This document shows positions 1-7,884 of a stretch of DNA of 64,000 bases, piece by piece (positions within the stretch are counted from its first letter, which is position 1; every line of letters starts with the position of its first letter). Origin of the DNA: Alkalibacterium sp. Lineage in GTDB: Bacteria; Bacillota; Bacilli; Lactobacillales; Carnobacteriaceae_A. Below the pieces are notes generated by a model, which was given only the letters and a program-made list of their open reading frames with translations, ran no database searches and was not told the origin of the DNA. The stretch lies in contig JAFIFE010000014.1 in the NCBI GenBank assembly GCA_020832185.1, positions 124,001 to 188,000 of the forward strand, read 5' to 3'. Position numbers and translations under genes: made by a program.

Positions 1-1117
1 TCGGGTTAGTCGCAACAGCATCCATAACGACATCATTTAAAATCGATGACTGAATACGTAAATTACGGTTCATAAAGACTTCACTGATTCTATCCGGCAG
101 GACATGCAGTCTCTTTTTCGTAATAGCAGATACAAAAACGATTGGTGCGTATGCAAGATACTGAAACTCGTCTCTTACATCCATCTCAAATTCTTTCATG
201 GTATTCGTTTCTTTTTCTACTGTATCCCATTTGTTTACAACTAAAATAATTCCTTTGCCTGCTTCATGAGCATAGCCAAATACACGCTTATCCTGCTCTC
301 TGATGCCTTCTTCTGCATTAATGACACACAAGACTACATCCGAGCGTTCAATCGCTCTCATGGCTCTCAACACACTATATTTTTCCGTATTCTCGTACAC
401 TTTTCCTTTTTTACGCATACCGGCAGTATCTATCATAACAAAGTCTCTGCCATCCTGGGTCTCGAAACGTGTATCTACTGCTTCTCTGGTTGTGCCGGCA
501 ATATCAGAAACGATTACACGTTCTTCTCCGATGATTGCATTGACAAGACTCGATTTCCCTACGTTTGGTCTACCGATCAAGCTGAATTTAATAGTGGACT
601 CATCATACTCTTCTTCAGTAGAATCAGGGAATTCTTTAATAACAGCGTCTAAAACGTCCCCTAAACCTAATCCATGCGAACCGGATATCGGATAAGGCGT
701 GCCTAAACCTAAGGAATAAAATTCGTAAATTTCAGTTCTTAACTCTGGATTATCCGCTTTATTAACAGCCAATATGATAGGCTTTCCAGACTTGAATAAT
801 ATTGGTGCGACTTGTTCATCTGCATTTGTCACGCCTTCTCTCACACTCGTCAGCATGATAATTACATCGGCTTCTTCAATCGCGATTTGTGCCTGATTTC
901 TAATCTGAACATTTAATGGTTCGTCTTCCATTGTGATACCACCTGTATCAATCAATGAGAACTCTTTGCCAAGCCATTCAGCATCAGCATAAATTCTGTC
1001 ACGGGTCACCCCGGACACATCTTCCACTATAGAGATTCTTTCACCTACTATTCGGTTAAAAATCGTGGATTTCCCTACATTGGGTCTTCCGACTATAGCA
1101 ACTGTTGGTTTTGTCAT
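1..1117 (-). CDS. der: Ribosome-assembly GTPase Der (EngA), 3' end cut off by the window
   Basis: Der is a tandem GTPase needed for maturation of the 50S ribosomal subunit. Reading the minus strand from the ATG at 1117 gives a protein starting [18 protein letters not shown], which is the G1 loop of the first GTPase domain. A second G1 loop ([10 protein letters not shown]) lies at about 540-580, followed by [11 protein letters not shown], the DTAGMR switch and the NKWD G4 motif at about 240. About 372 codons are present; the family is usually about 436 residues, so most of the C-terminal KH-like domain lies beyond position 1. No stop codon is seen in the window. It lies downstream of rpsA, as in other Bacilli. 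Identification is secure. Confidence 0.96.
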   Translation of the reverse strand, partial: MTKPTVAIVGRPNVGKSTIFNRIVGERISIVEDVSGVTRDRIYADAEWLGKEFSLIDTGGITMEDEPLNVQIRNQAQIAIEEADVIIMLTSVREGVTNADEQVAPILFKSGKPIILAVNKADNPELRTEIYEFYSLGLGTPYPISGSHGLGLGDVLDAVIKEFPDSTEEEYDESTIKFSLIGRPNVGKSSLVNAIIGEERVIVSDIAGTTREAVDTRFETQDGRDFVMIDTAGMRKKGKVYENTEKYSVLRAMRAIERSDVVLCVINAEEGIREQDKRVFGYAHEAGKGIILVVNKWDTVEKETNTMKEFEMDVRDEFQYLAYAPIVFVSAITKKRLHVLPDRISEVFMNRNLRIQSSILNDVVMDAVATNP

Positions 1118-1151
1118 TCGTATACCTTCTCTCAAAACTGTTCTTCTTAAA

Positions 1152-1199
1152 ATAGCCACACCCAACTAAGGCAGGCTCAGTCCCTGCTTTAGTTGGGTG
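1152..1199 (-). terminator. Rho-independent terminator after rpsA
   Basis: A 17-bp stem with at most one mismatch is formed by 1159-1175 and 1183-1199, with a 7-nt loop. On the minus strand it is followed by a modest T-rich stretch (TATTTT). It lies 31 bases past the rpsA stop and before der, so der may be expressed by read-through or from its own promoter. Confidence 0.75.
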
Positions 1200-1229
1200 C
1201 GGTAAACTATACCGATTTAAGTTCGATAC

Positions 1230-2624
1230 TTATTCGTTATCATTATCCAGGAATCCGGATAACTGATCACCGATCTGATCGCCTAACGTGAAGGCTCCAT
1301 CTTCTTCTTCATCATGAAGAGTCGGTTTTTTCACTGCCGGTTTTTTTGCTTTTGCTGAGTCTGAACTAGACTCTTCCTGAGGAGTGGTGTTTTCAGTTAA
1401 AGCTTTGATGCTCAATGACACACGCTGTTCTTCAGGATTGACACTTAACACTTTCACTTCGATTTCTTCATCTTTTCCGACAATTTCATGAGGCGTTTCC
1501 ACATGTTTATGTGCCATCTCAGAAATGTGAACCAGCCCTTCAACACCAGGCTTCACTTCAACGAATGCACCGAAATCTGTCACGCGTTTGACTTTGCCTT
1601 TTACTACTGTACCGGGTGCCAGTTCTTCAGCAGCATTATCCCAAGGTCCAGGTAGTGTATCTTTGATCGATAGTGAGATACGTTCTTGCTCTTTATCGAC
1701 TTTCAATACTTTCACATCTACTTTATCCCCTTTAGATAATTTATCTTTAGGGTGATTGATGCGTTCATGTGCGATTTCTGAAATGTGTACCAATCCGTCT
1801 ACTCCTCCGACATTTACAAATGCACCGAAGTTTGTTAGACGAACGACTTCACCAGACACAACTGACCCTTCTTCAAGGTTATCAAGAGCTTTCTCTTTTT
1901 CAGCAGCCTGATCTTTCTCAAGTAATACTTTACGAGATAGGATAAGCTGGCGTTCATTCGGATCGATTTCAATAATCTTGAACGTGTAGGTTTGACCTTC
2001 AAACTGACTCAGATCACTTATGAATGAAGTATCCATTTGTGATGCTGGTACAAATCCTCTAACGCCTAAATCAACAGTCAATCCACCTTTTACCACACTC
2101 GATACAGGAGCTTCCACTGTTTCATCATTATCGAATTTAACTTGCAGTTCTTCCCAAATCTTGCGCTGATCGACACGTTTTTTCGATAAGACAAAGCTGC
2201 CCTGCTCTTTATCTTTAACATCTCTTAACACAACAACGTCTATGACATCTCCAATGGTCACGATATCTGAAGGATGATCAAAACGTTCATTAGCTAGTTC
2301 TCTAGGCGGGATCAGACCTTCCTGTCCTCCACCTAACCCTACGATAACCTGTTTATCGTTATCGATAGCTAAAACTTCACCTTTGACTAAATCACCGGGG
2401 GTAATGTCAACGACATCTCTCATAACATCTGACATAGACTCGGACTGATTATCTCCAGATTCCACAGCAGGCTGAACTTGAGCCTCTTCGTCTTCAGCCA
2501 TTACATCTTCAGGAGATGTATCATTAGGTGAATTGACCTCAACTTGTTCGTTCGCTGTTTCTACTGATTCTTCGTTTACTACTTCTTGTTCTTCTGTCTC
2601 GTTTCTATTTTCTTTTTCTGTCAT
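1230..2624 (-). CDS. rpsA: 30S ribosomal protein S1 homologue with acidic N-terminal extension
   Basis: This RNA-binding protein has four S1 (OB-fold) domains at about residues 77-150, 168-232, 253-321 and 338-407. The last two carry the strong signature NFGAFV...GLVHISE. Such four-domain proteins in Bacilli (YpfD/RpsA type) bind mRNA and the ribosome, although they are not always essential. At 464 residues it is longer than the usual 380-410. The excess is an N-terminal stretch of about 70 residues rich in Glu, Asp, Asn and Gln, and a Lys/Pro then acidic C-terminal tail. A strong ribosome binding site (GGGAGG) precedes the ATG. The neighbouring cmk gene is the classical partner. Confidence 0.95.
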   Translation of the reverse strand: MTEKENRNETEEQEVVNEESVETANEQVEVNSPNDTSPEDVMAEDEEAQVQPAVESGDNQSESMSDVMRDVVDITPGDLVKGEVLAIDNDKQVIVGLGGGQEGLIPPRELANERFDHPSDIVTIGDVIDVVVLRDVKDKEQGSFVLSKKRVDQRKIWEELQVKFDNDETVEAPVSSVVKGGLTVDLGVRGFVPASQMDTSFISDLSQFEGQTYTFKIIEIDPNERQLILSRKVLLEKDQAAEKEKALDNLEEGSVVSGEVVRLTNFGAFVNVGGVDGLVHISEIAHERINHPKDKLSKGDKVDVKVLKVDKEQERISLSIKDTLPGPWDNAAEELAPGTVVKGKVKRVTDFGAFVEVKPGVEGLVHISEMAHKHVETPHEIVGKDEEIEVKVLSVNPEEQRVSLSIKALTENTTPQEESSSDSAKAKKPAVKKPTLHDEEEDGAFTLGDQIGDQLSGFLDNDNE

Positions 2625-2722
2625 CTTTGTATGCCTCCCAATACCAATAATTCCTACACAATTAATTGTACCGAATATGAATTTTAATTTCCACTAAAAC
2701 ATTTCCGGGTCAATATACCGGG

Positions 2723-3400
2723 CTATTTCAGCGTGGAGTCGATTAATTCTTTTATCTTTTCGACTACTTCTTCGATAGATAATTTAGTGCTGTCGATCCT
2801 TATAGCATCATCAGCCTGCTTTAAAGGAGATGTGTCTCGTGACGTATCTTTATAGTCTCTCTCAGCAATATCCTTTTTCAGCTGATCAAGATCAGAGAAA
2901 ATACCTTTTGATACATTTTCTTTATGTCTTCTCTCTGCTCTTTCTTTCACACTGGCGACTAGAAAGACTTTGACATCGGAAGCTGGCAGGACAACTGTTC
3001 CTATATCTCTTCCATCCATAACAACCCCATTATTCTCCGCCAGTTTCTGCTGTCTGATCACCATTTCAGTTCTCACTTGAGGATGAGCTGCAACTATCGA
3101 AACTGTGTTCGTGACGTTGTTTTCACGGATATCTTCTGTCACTTCTTCATCATTCACAAAAACGGACTGGCCGTCCTCAGTTTTTTCCAAAGTGATCACG
3201 GTGTTTTTAAGTAAATTTATTAAAGCCTTCTCGTCTTTAATATTGACATTCTGTTTAAGAGCCTGGTAAGTCAATGCTCTGTACATTGCTCCGGTATCTA
3301 CATATATCAGGTTCAAGTCATTGGCTATCCTTTTCGCAACTGTGCTTTTTCCCGAGGAAGCAGGACCATCAATAGCAATGGTTAAATTAGTTTCAGTCAT
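2723..3400 (-). CDS. cmk: Cytidylate kinase
   Basis: Phosphorylates CMP and dCMP with ATP, feeding RNA, DNA and CDP-lipid synthesis. The P-loop GPASSGKST lies close to the N-terminus, followed by [10 protein letters not shown] and the central [12 protein letters not shown] nucleotide-monophosphate-binding motif. The length of 225 residues is typical. I chose the ATG at 3400 over a GTG at 3409: the GAAAGTG element is then spaced about 8 bases from the start and the protein begins [12 protein letters not shown]. It lies directly upstream of rpsA in the direction of transcription. Confidence 0.95.
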   Translation of the reverse strand: MTETNLTIAIDGPASSGKSTVAKRIANDLNLIYVDTGAMYRALTYQALKQNVNIKDEKALINLLKNTVITLEKTEDGQSVFVNDEEVTEDIRENNVTNTVSIVAAHPQVRTEMVIRQQKLAENNGVVMDGRDIGTVVLPASDVKVFLVASVKERAERRHKENVSKGIFSDLDQLKKDIAERDYKDTSRDTSPLKQADDAIRIDSTKLSIEEVVEKIKELIDSTLK

Positions 3401-3422
3401 ATAAATCACACTTTCATTTTTA

Positions 3423-4124
3423 TTATCTTACACGTAACTCTTGTCCAATAAAAACAGACTCCTCTGAAAGATTATTCAGCTGCATCAGTTCTTCTGTGGT
3501 CATTCCATGATTTAAAGCAATACGGTACATATTATCGCCCGCTTTTACAGTATAGGATCCAGTCTCCGGCTGAGGTTCAGTCTCCTCCGGCTGGCTAACC
3601 TCTTCTTCAGGAGCTGATTGAGCAGGCGTCTGTGTTTCTTCAGAGGCTGACTGCTCAGTTGAAGCCGCTACAGATTCTTCGGCAGGCGGTGTGCTCTGTT
3701 CTGGTTCTGGTTCTGGTTCTGATGGTTGAACAACCGTCTCCTCTTCTTCTACTTCCTCTTCGACAGGCTCTTCAACCTCTTCCGATTCTTCTTCACTTTC
3801 TTCTTCTAACTCTTCTTCCTCTTCCGGTTCCGGTTCCTCTTCAAGTTCTTCTTCCTCATCGTTAACCACTAAAGGTTGTTCTATAGATGGAGAAGTGGGA
3901 TCTTCTGAAAGATCTTCTCTGTTTGAGAACCAGGCATATGCTGAAATAGGTAATATAATCAATAAGGCCAAAAAAATAACAATTACAGTTAAAATAGGTG
4001 AAATTCTTTGTTCTCTTTCTCGTTTCGCTTTTCTGGACATCGGTTCTTCATCTGTATAATCGACTTCTTCATCAAAACGTTTGGACCAAAGCTCTTCCAT
4101 TGACTCACGATCTTTTTTACTCAT
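3423..4124 (-). CDS. Single-pass membrane protein with a Glu/Pro-rich linker and C-terminal LysM domain (YpbE type)
   Basis: The protein has a short charged cytoplasmic N-terminus, one membrane helix at about residues 42-66, a long linker of Glu-Pro/Glu-Ser repeats at about 80-185, and a LysM peptidoglycan-binding domain at the C-terminus ([13 protein letters not shown] ... IGQELRVR). This topology puts the LysM domain outside the cell on peptidoglycan. Position between cmk and recQ and the architecture match B. subtilis YpbE, whose function is not known to me. The second ATG (4124) was chosen because AAGGAG lies 7 bases before it; the upstream ATG at 4130 almost touches that site. The linker is unusually acidic. 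Confidence 0.85.
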   Translation of the reverse strand: MSKKDRESMEELWSKRFDEEVDYTDEEPMSRKAKREREQRISPILTVIVIFLALLIILPISAYAWFSNREDLSEDPTSPSIEQPLVVNDEEEELEEEPEPEEEEELEEESEEESEEVEEPVEEEVEEEETVVQPSEPEPEPEQSTPPAEESVAASTEQSASEETQTPAQSAPEEEVSQPEETEPQPETGSYTVKAGDNMYRIALNHGMTTEELMQLNNLSEESVFIGQELRVR

Positions 4125-4185
4125 ATTCATACTCCTTTCGATCCATTCGTGTCTAATTATATCATAGAATGAGTAGACAAGTAGA

Positions 4186-5631
4186 CTACCTTTGTAAATT
4201 AAATAACAATTTTACTTTATCCTGCCATATTTTTTCAATATTTGATTCTGCCAGTTCGGGTTCCTCAGGATTATAAGGAAGAGGCAATGAATGTGTACAG
4301 AAACTGCAGCACCCATTCCTTCTTGCATCGGCCTCTTCATTAAAATAGTTCAGCAGGATCGTTCGTTTACAGCTAGTCAACACAGCATAATTGACCATGG
4401 TCCTCAACTGGTAGTGTTTATTGAGCTCATACTCCCTGATTGTCTCCCATGCGTCTTCAAGTGGGACACGCTGATTAATAAAGTACCGACAAAGCTGCGT
4501 CTTGCTGTCTTCTTTCAAGTCATCCAGCTTACCAGGGTGTCTATAAGCAAACGTCAATTCCTCTTTCGCCGGCAGAGTATCCTGCTGTAATCTTTTCTGA
4601 ATCATTTCATCATTCTTTTCATACAATAAGAGAGCCACTCCACCCTTTTTATCTCTACTGCATCTACCTATTTCCTGCAAGTACATTTCCGGACTGGCCG
4701 GCAGATGATAGTGAATCACGAAACGGATGTCGGGTTTATCAATGCCCATCCCAAACGCACTGGTGGCACAGATGATCGAGAGTGTATTATTTAAAAACTG
4801 AGATTGGACTTTCCGTTTATCTTCTTTTGTCAAATCACTGTGGTAACTCTCAACTTTTATATTTTTTTCTACACGTATCATTTCTGCTGTCTGGTCTGCT
4901 AATTTCTTGCTGGTAAAATAAATAATCCCTGGTCCTTTGAATTCAGATATTGCATGCAGCAATTCTTCATCCTTGTTCTTATAGCATTCGATGACACGTA
5001 ATTGAATCGATGGCCGGTCAACAGGGTAAATGATCTCATTTAAATTTGTCGCTATACCAAGCACACTTATGATTGCTTCTCTAACTTTTTCTACAGCTGT
5101 TGCCGTAAGTGCCATAGTCAGCGGATCACCGAGTGCATGCCTGATATCTCCCAATTTTAAGTAATCGGGTCTGAAATCCATTCCCCACTGGGAAATACAA
5201 TGCGCCTCGTCAATCACCAGCAACGAAATCGTCAGCGACTTAAAATAGTTTAATACCGCAGGTTGCTGAAGCATTTCCGGGGATAGAAAGACGAATTTAT
5301 AGCTGGATAAACGAGAGAGAATGTTTTTCTTCTCTGAAAATGACAGGAAACTGTTTAATGCAACCACTGACTTTTCGCCGTTGCTTTTCATTTTATCCAC
5401 CTGATCTTCCATTAATGACAATAAGGGTGAAATGATCAAAGTGGTGCCTTCCAGGAGGTATGAAGGTAACTGATAGCATAATGTTTTACCAGTTCCAGTT
5501 GGAAGCATGACTAGTGAATGTCTCTGCTGAAGGGCAGACATAATAGCCTCCTCCTGTCCTTCACGATAACTATCAAATCCGAATGTTTCTGATAAAACAC
5601 CTTTAGCTTTTTTTCTCAATTCTGCTGACAT
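4186..5631 (-). CDS. recQ: ATP-dependent DNA helicase RecQ, short form
   Basis: A 3'-5' superfamily 2 helicase for recombination and repair. Walker A is LPTGTGKTLCYQLP near residue 45, the DEAH box is VIDEAHCISQWGMDFR and motif VI is QEIGRCSRD. A four-cysteine zinc module follows at about residues 425-455 (TSCKRT ... NGCCSFC). At 481 residues it stops after the zinc module and lacks the winged-helix RQC and HRDC domains of full-length RecQ (about 590-610). This short form is common in Lactobacillales. The start overlaps the upstream HTH gene by 16 bases, which suggests translational coupling. Confidence 0.93.
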   Translation of the reverse strand: MSAELRKKAKGVLSETFGFDSYREGQEEAIMSALQQRHSLVMLPTGTGKTLCYQLPSYLLEGTTLIISPLLSLMEDQVDKMKSNGEKSVVALNSFLSFSEKKNILSRLSSYKFVFLSPEMLQQPAVLNYFKSLTISLLVIDEAHCISQWGMDFRPDYLKLGDIRHALGDPLTMALTATAVEKVREAIISVLGIATNLNEIIYPVDRPSIQLRVIECYKNKDEELLHAISEFKGPGIIYFTSKKLADQTAEMIRVEKNIKVESYHSDLTKEDKRKVQSQFLNNTLSIICATSAFGMGIDKPDIRFVIHYHLPASPEMYLQEIGRCSRDKKGGVALLLYEKNDEMIQKRLQQDTLPAKEELTFAYRHPGKLDDLKEDSKTQLCRYFINQRVPLEDAWETIREYELNKHYQLRTMVNYAVLTSCKRTILLNYFNEEADARRNGCCSFCTHSLPLPYNPEEPELAESNIEKIWQDKVKLLFNLQR

Positions 5632-6677
5632 CTCATCACCCGTACTCTTTCTATCTCAACTAATCTGAACCAAAAAAAATCCAGAAATTCAACATTAATC
5701 GTTGCGTCTTTATAAGATACATGTGGCTTATTCTCGAATAACTCTATTAGTGTTCTATACACCGACTCAGGAATAAATGGCTTGACCGATTTATCCGGAT
5801 CGATAAGCACGCTCTCCAACACATGTTCTTTGATGGTATTTTCTTTTAATTTCCTCATCCTGGCCACTTGATCGATGCTGTACTGCTGATCGATCAGTTT
5901 CATACTCTTCCATGCACTTTCACTTAATCCATTATGACAGAAGTCGTGCACGTCTCTCCATAGAGAGTAAAATAGCGGAAGTTCATGGTGTTTCTCATAC
6001 AGTATCTGCATTAAATGAGTGATACTAATATCGATCTCTGATCCCTCTATAGAATATTTCTGAGACAGTTGTCGTCTAGTCAATCCTTCACTCGCATGCC
6101 CTATCAGCTGGTCAAGCACTAAATGGCGATACATCTCAGGGATATATTCCAAAAAACGCATCAATTCATCAGACCATCTCTCAGTCAACTCTTTTTCACC
6201 TGTCATCTGCTTGGACAGCCATATTTTGATCCTCATCTGCTTTGTGTGATCATTAATTGCTGGGATATAGCGGCTGTTGCTGTAACTGTACTCCGAGACT
6301 ATCTGGTTCACAAAAATAAACCAGGTCCAGAATTCTTTTCTAGTCTGTGAATAGGTCAGTTCAGGGATCTTTTTAATAATAGGATACTGCGTAATAAAGG
6401 CCTTTTTCTTTTCCACCCCGTAAGACGTTTGGGTGTAGTTTCCGTTATCAATTACCAGACTCTTATTGTGAACAAGAGTATTTACATACTCTACCCATTC
6501 CGGCTCATTAAGCTGGAAAGAGGAATTAAAAAGTCCCTGCAGCTCATTCTTTTCTGCTGCGAATAAATTTGAAGGTGTGCGTTTTCCAGAAGATATCAAT
6601 GTCATTTGTTTTGGGGTAACGCTTGTTTGCTGATCGAAGAGAAAATTAATGTATTCAAGAAGAAAATCTGTACTCAT
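5616..6677 (-). CDS. Helicase-associated helix-turn-helix protein (YpbB type)
   Basis: 353 residues. The C-terminal third contains the helix-turn-helix segment RMRKLKENTIKEHVLE (about 277-293), typical of the helicase-associated HTH family found next to recQ in Bacilli. The rest has no motif I recognise. Its stop overlaps the recQ start, so the two proteins are probably made together and may act together on DNA, as assumed for the B. subtilis ypbB-recQ pair. Length agrees with YpbB (about 350). The exact biochemical role is unknown. Confidence 0.8.
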   Translation of the reverse strand: MSTDFLLEYINFLFDQQTSVTPKQMTLISSGKRTPSNLFAAEKNELQGLFNSSFQLNEPEWVEYVNTLVHNKSLVIDNGNYTQTSYGVEKKKAFITQYPIIKKIPELTYSQTRKEFWTWFIFVNQIVSEYSYSNSRYIPAINDHTKQMRIKIWLSKQMTGEKELTERWSDELMRFLEYIPEMYRHLVLDQLIGHASEGLTRRQLSQKYSIEGSEIDISITHLMQILYEKHHELPLFYSLWRDVHDFCHNGLSESAWKSMKLIDQQYSIDQVARMRKLKENTIKEHVLESVLIDPDKSVKPFIPESVYRTLIELFENKPHVSYKDATINVEFLDFFWFRLVEIERVRVMRCQQN

Positions 6678-6794
6678 ATTTTCACCCTAACTATTAAAGT
6701 GGCTTTAGTTTGTACCCGCAAAAAAAGATCCACTATTTTTACGTCTTGTAGTTCAGTACTATAAATATAACGTTTAAAAAGAAGAATTAAAAGA

Positions 6795-6874
6795 CAAAAA
6801 AAGCATGTCCGTTAACTAATCACTACACTGTCAGATTATTCATCTAACTGTAAAAGATTAGTTAAGCGACATGC
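6795..6874 (-). terminator. Terminator after ribU, long loop
   Basis: Arms 6803-6821 and 6856-6874 pair over about 16 of 19 bases (GCATGTC ... TTAACTAATC and its complement) with a loop of about 34 nt. On the minus strand the stem is followed by TTTTTTTGTCTTTT. It lies 17 bases past the ribU stop. The 213-base gap between ribU and the ypbB-type gene holds nothing else obvious. Confidence 0.75.
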
Positions 6875-6890
6875 TCACCACAAAAGTAAT

Positions 6891-7502
6891 TTATTGAGTA
6901 TTTGTTACAGCAACCGAGGTGTTTTTCTTGCGGTTCTGTTTTTTTCTAGTTTTATCAAGCCATGATTTTAATTTAGAAAAGGCAATGAAGAAAACAATAG
7001 AAACTAAAATTCCTTTGATGTAATTAAAGGGAACGATCGCTAATAAGAGATACGTTCTCATGGGACCTACACTGAATCCCATAACAGCCATATATGCCGG
7101 GGCAATAAATACCCAGTTTGCCACAGCCATCATTACGGTAAGTGATGTGCTGGCAATGGCCGTTGCTGCAATTTTATTTTTCAAGTTTAGTCCTCTTTTA
7201 GTAATAAAAAGGTAAAGCGGTAATGTATAAGAGATAGTAGCCAGAAACGCTGCTGTATCTCCAATAGGGAAGCCCATCTCTCCGCCTTTTTGAGCATAAG
7301 ACAATAAGGAACGGATGAACGCGATTGCTACTCCTGCTAAAGGCCCGTAAATATACATTCCAAATAATACAGCTAGATCACTGAAATCAACCTTAAGGAA
7401 TGGAGAACCTGGCAGTACTGGAAATGAAACCATTGATATTACCCAGGCGAGAGAGGCAAGCATTGCAATTCCCACCATTTTTTTTGTTTTGTTACTTGTC
7501 AT
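6891..7502 (-). CDS. ribU: Riboflavin ECF transporter substrate-binding (S) component RibU
   Basis: An integral membrane protein of 203 residues with about six hydrophobic helices, ending in a Lys/Arg-rich tail. It captures riboflavin for import together with the shared ECF energy-coupling module, which is not in this window. Family features are the PGSPFLKVDFSDL segment in the first third and GxxMGFPIGD in the middle. The call is strengthened by the FMN riboswitch immediately upstream. A strong AGGAGGA binding site precedes the ATG. Terminators on both sides mark it as a single-gene transcript. The family is also called FmnP or YpaA. Confidence 0.95.
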   Translation of the reverse strand: MTSNKTKKMVGIAMLASLAWVISMVSFPVLPGSPFLKVDFSDLAVLFGMYIYGPLAGVAIAFIRSLLSYAQKGGEMGFPIGDTAAFLATISYTLPLYLFITKRGLNLKNKIAATAIASTSLTVMMAVANWVFIAPAYMAVMGFSVGPMRTYLLLAIVPFNYIKGILVSIVFFIAFSKLKSWLDKTRKKQNRKKNTSVAVTNTQ

Positions 7503-7600
7503 AATAAATCCTCCTGAAAGGATTCATCCTGCTTAGGGTGAGCCTGTTAACGACTTTTTTCTTTAGTCTAATGCAGTGTCTGATGAGTGAAGTGGGTATA

Positions 7601-7643
7601 TAAAAAGCTCTGTCTGTTCCCCACTTCAGGTCACAAACAGAGC
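7601..7643 (-). terminator. Riboswitch-controlled attenuator terminator in the ribU leader
   Basis: Arms 7607-7617 and 7633-7643 form an 11-bp stem with one mismatch (GCTCTGTTTGT with ACAGACAGAGC), followed on the minus strand by TTTTTATA. It sits between the FMN aptamer and ribU, about 100 bases before the start codon, which is the usual position of an FMN-responsive transcription terminator. The loop segment 7619-7628 can instead pair with 7588-7597 beyond the U-tract (see findings). Confidence 0.8.
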
Positions 7644-7676
7644 AAAAAGACAGAATTAGTTTCAGTCAAAAAGCTC

Positions 7677-7789
7677 CATCTTCTTTATCCAGACTATACT
7701 GTCGGTACTGGAGTTACACCAGTTCAGCAAACGCATTCGCTCGTGGACTATTACCACCGGTAGGGAATTACACCCTGCCCCTGAAGATG
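7677..7789 (-). ncRNA. FMN riboswitch (RFN element)
   Basis: On the minus strand the element opens with ATCTTCAGGGGCAGGGTG and TTCCCTACCGG, continues with GGTAATAGTCC, CACGAGC, a CTGGTG...CTCCAG helix and CCGACAGT, and closes with ATAGTCTGGAT and GAAGAT, which pairs with the opening ATCTTC. These are the conserved blocks of the RFN aptamer in their proper order. It binds FMN and represses ribU when flavin is plentiful, probably through the downstream terminator. Confidence 0.96.
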
Positions 7790-7814
7790 AATCATAATAT
7801 TAAATTCTAATCGT

Positions 7815-7843
7815 ATTATACTAAATTATACGATCTCGGTCAA
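7815..7843 (-). promoter_or_regulatory. Sigma-A promoter of the ribU leader
   Basis: TTGACC (7838-7843) and TATAAT (7815-7820) are separated by exactly 17 bases and lie about 25 bases upstream of the FMN aptamer on the minus strand, so transcription would begin just before the riboswitch. Confidence 0.8.
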
Positions 7844-7884
7844 GCCGTTCTTGTTATTTACTGAACAAAGCTTAAATAACAGGC

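Noticed and set aside
266-695. Two overlapping plus-strand frames at the left end
   Set aside because: Both are shadows of der, whose two GTPase domains are unambiguous on the minus strand.
3632-3865. Plus-strand Leu/Pro-rich open frame
   Set aside because: It arises from the Glu-rich repeat coding of the LysM protein on the opposite strand and has no support of its own.
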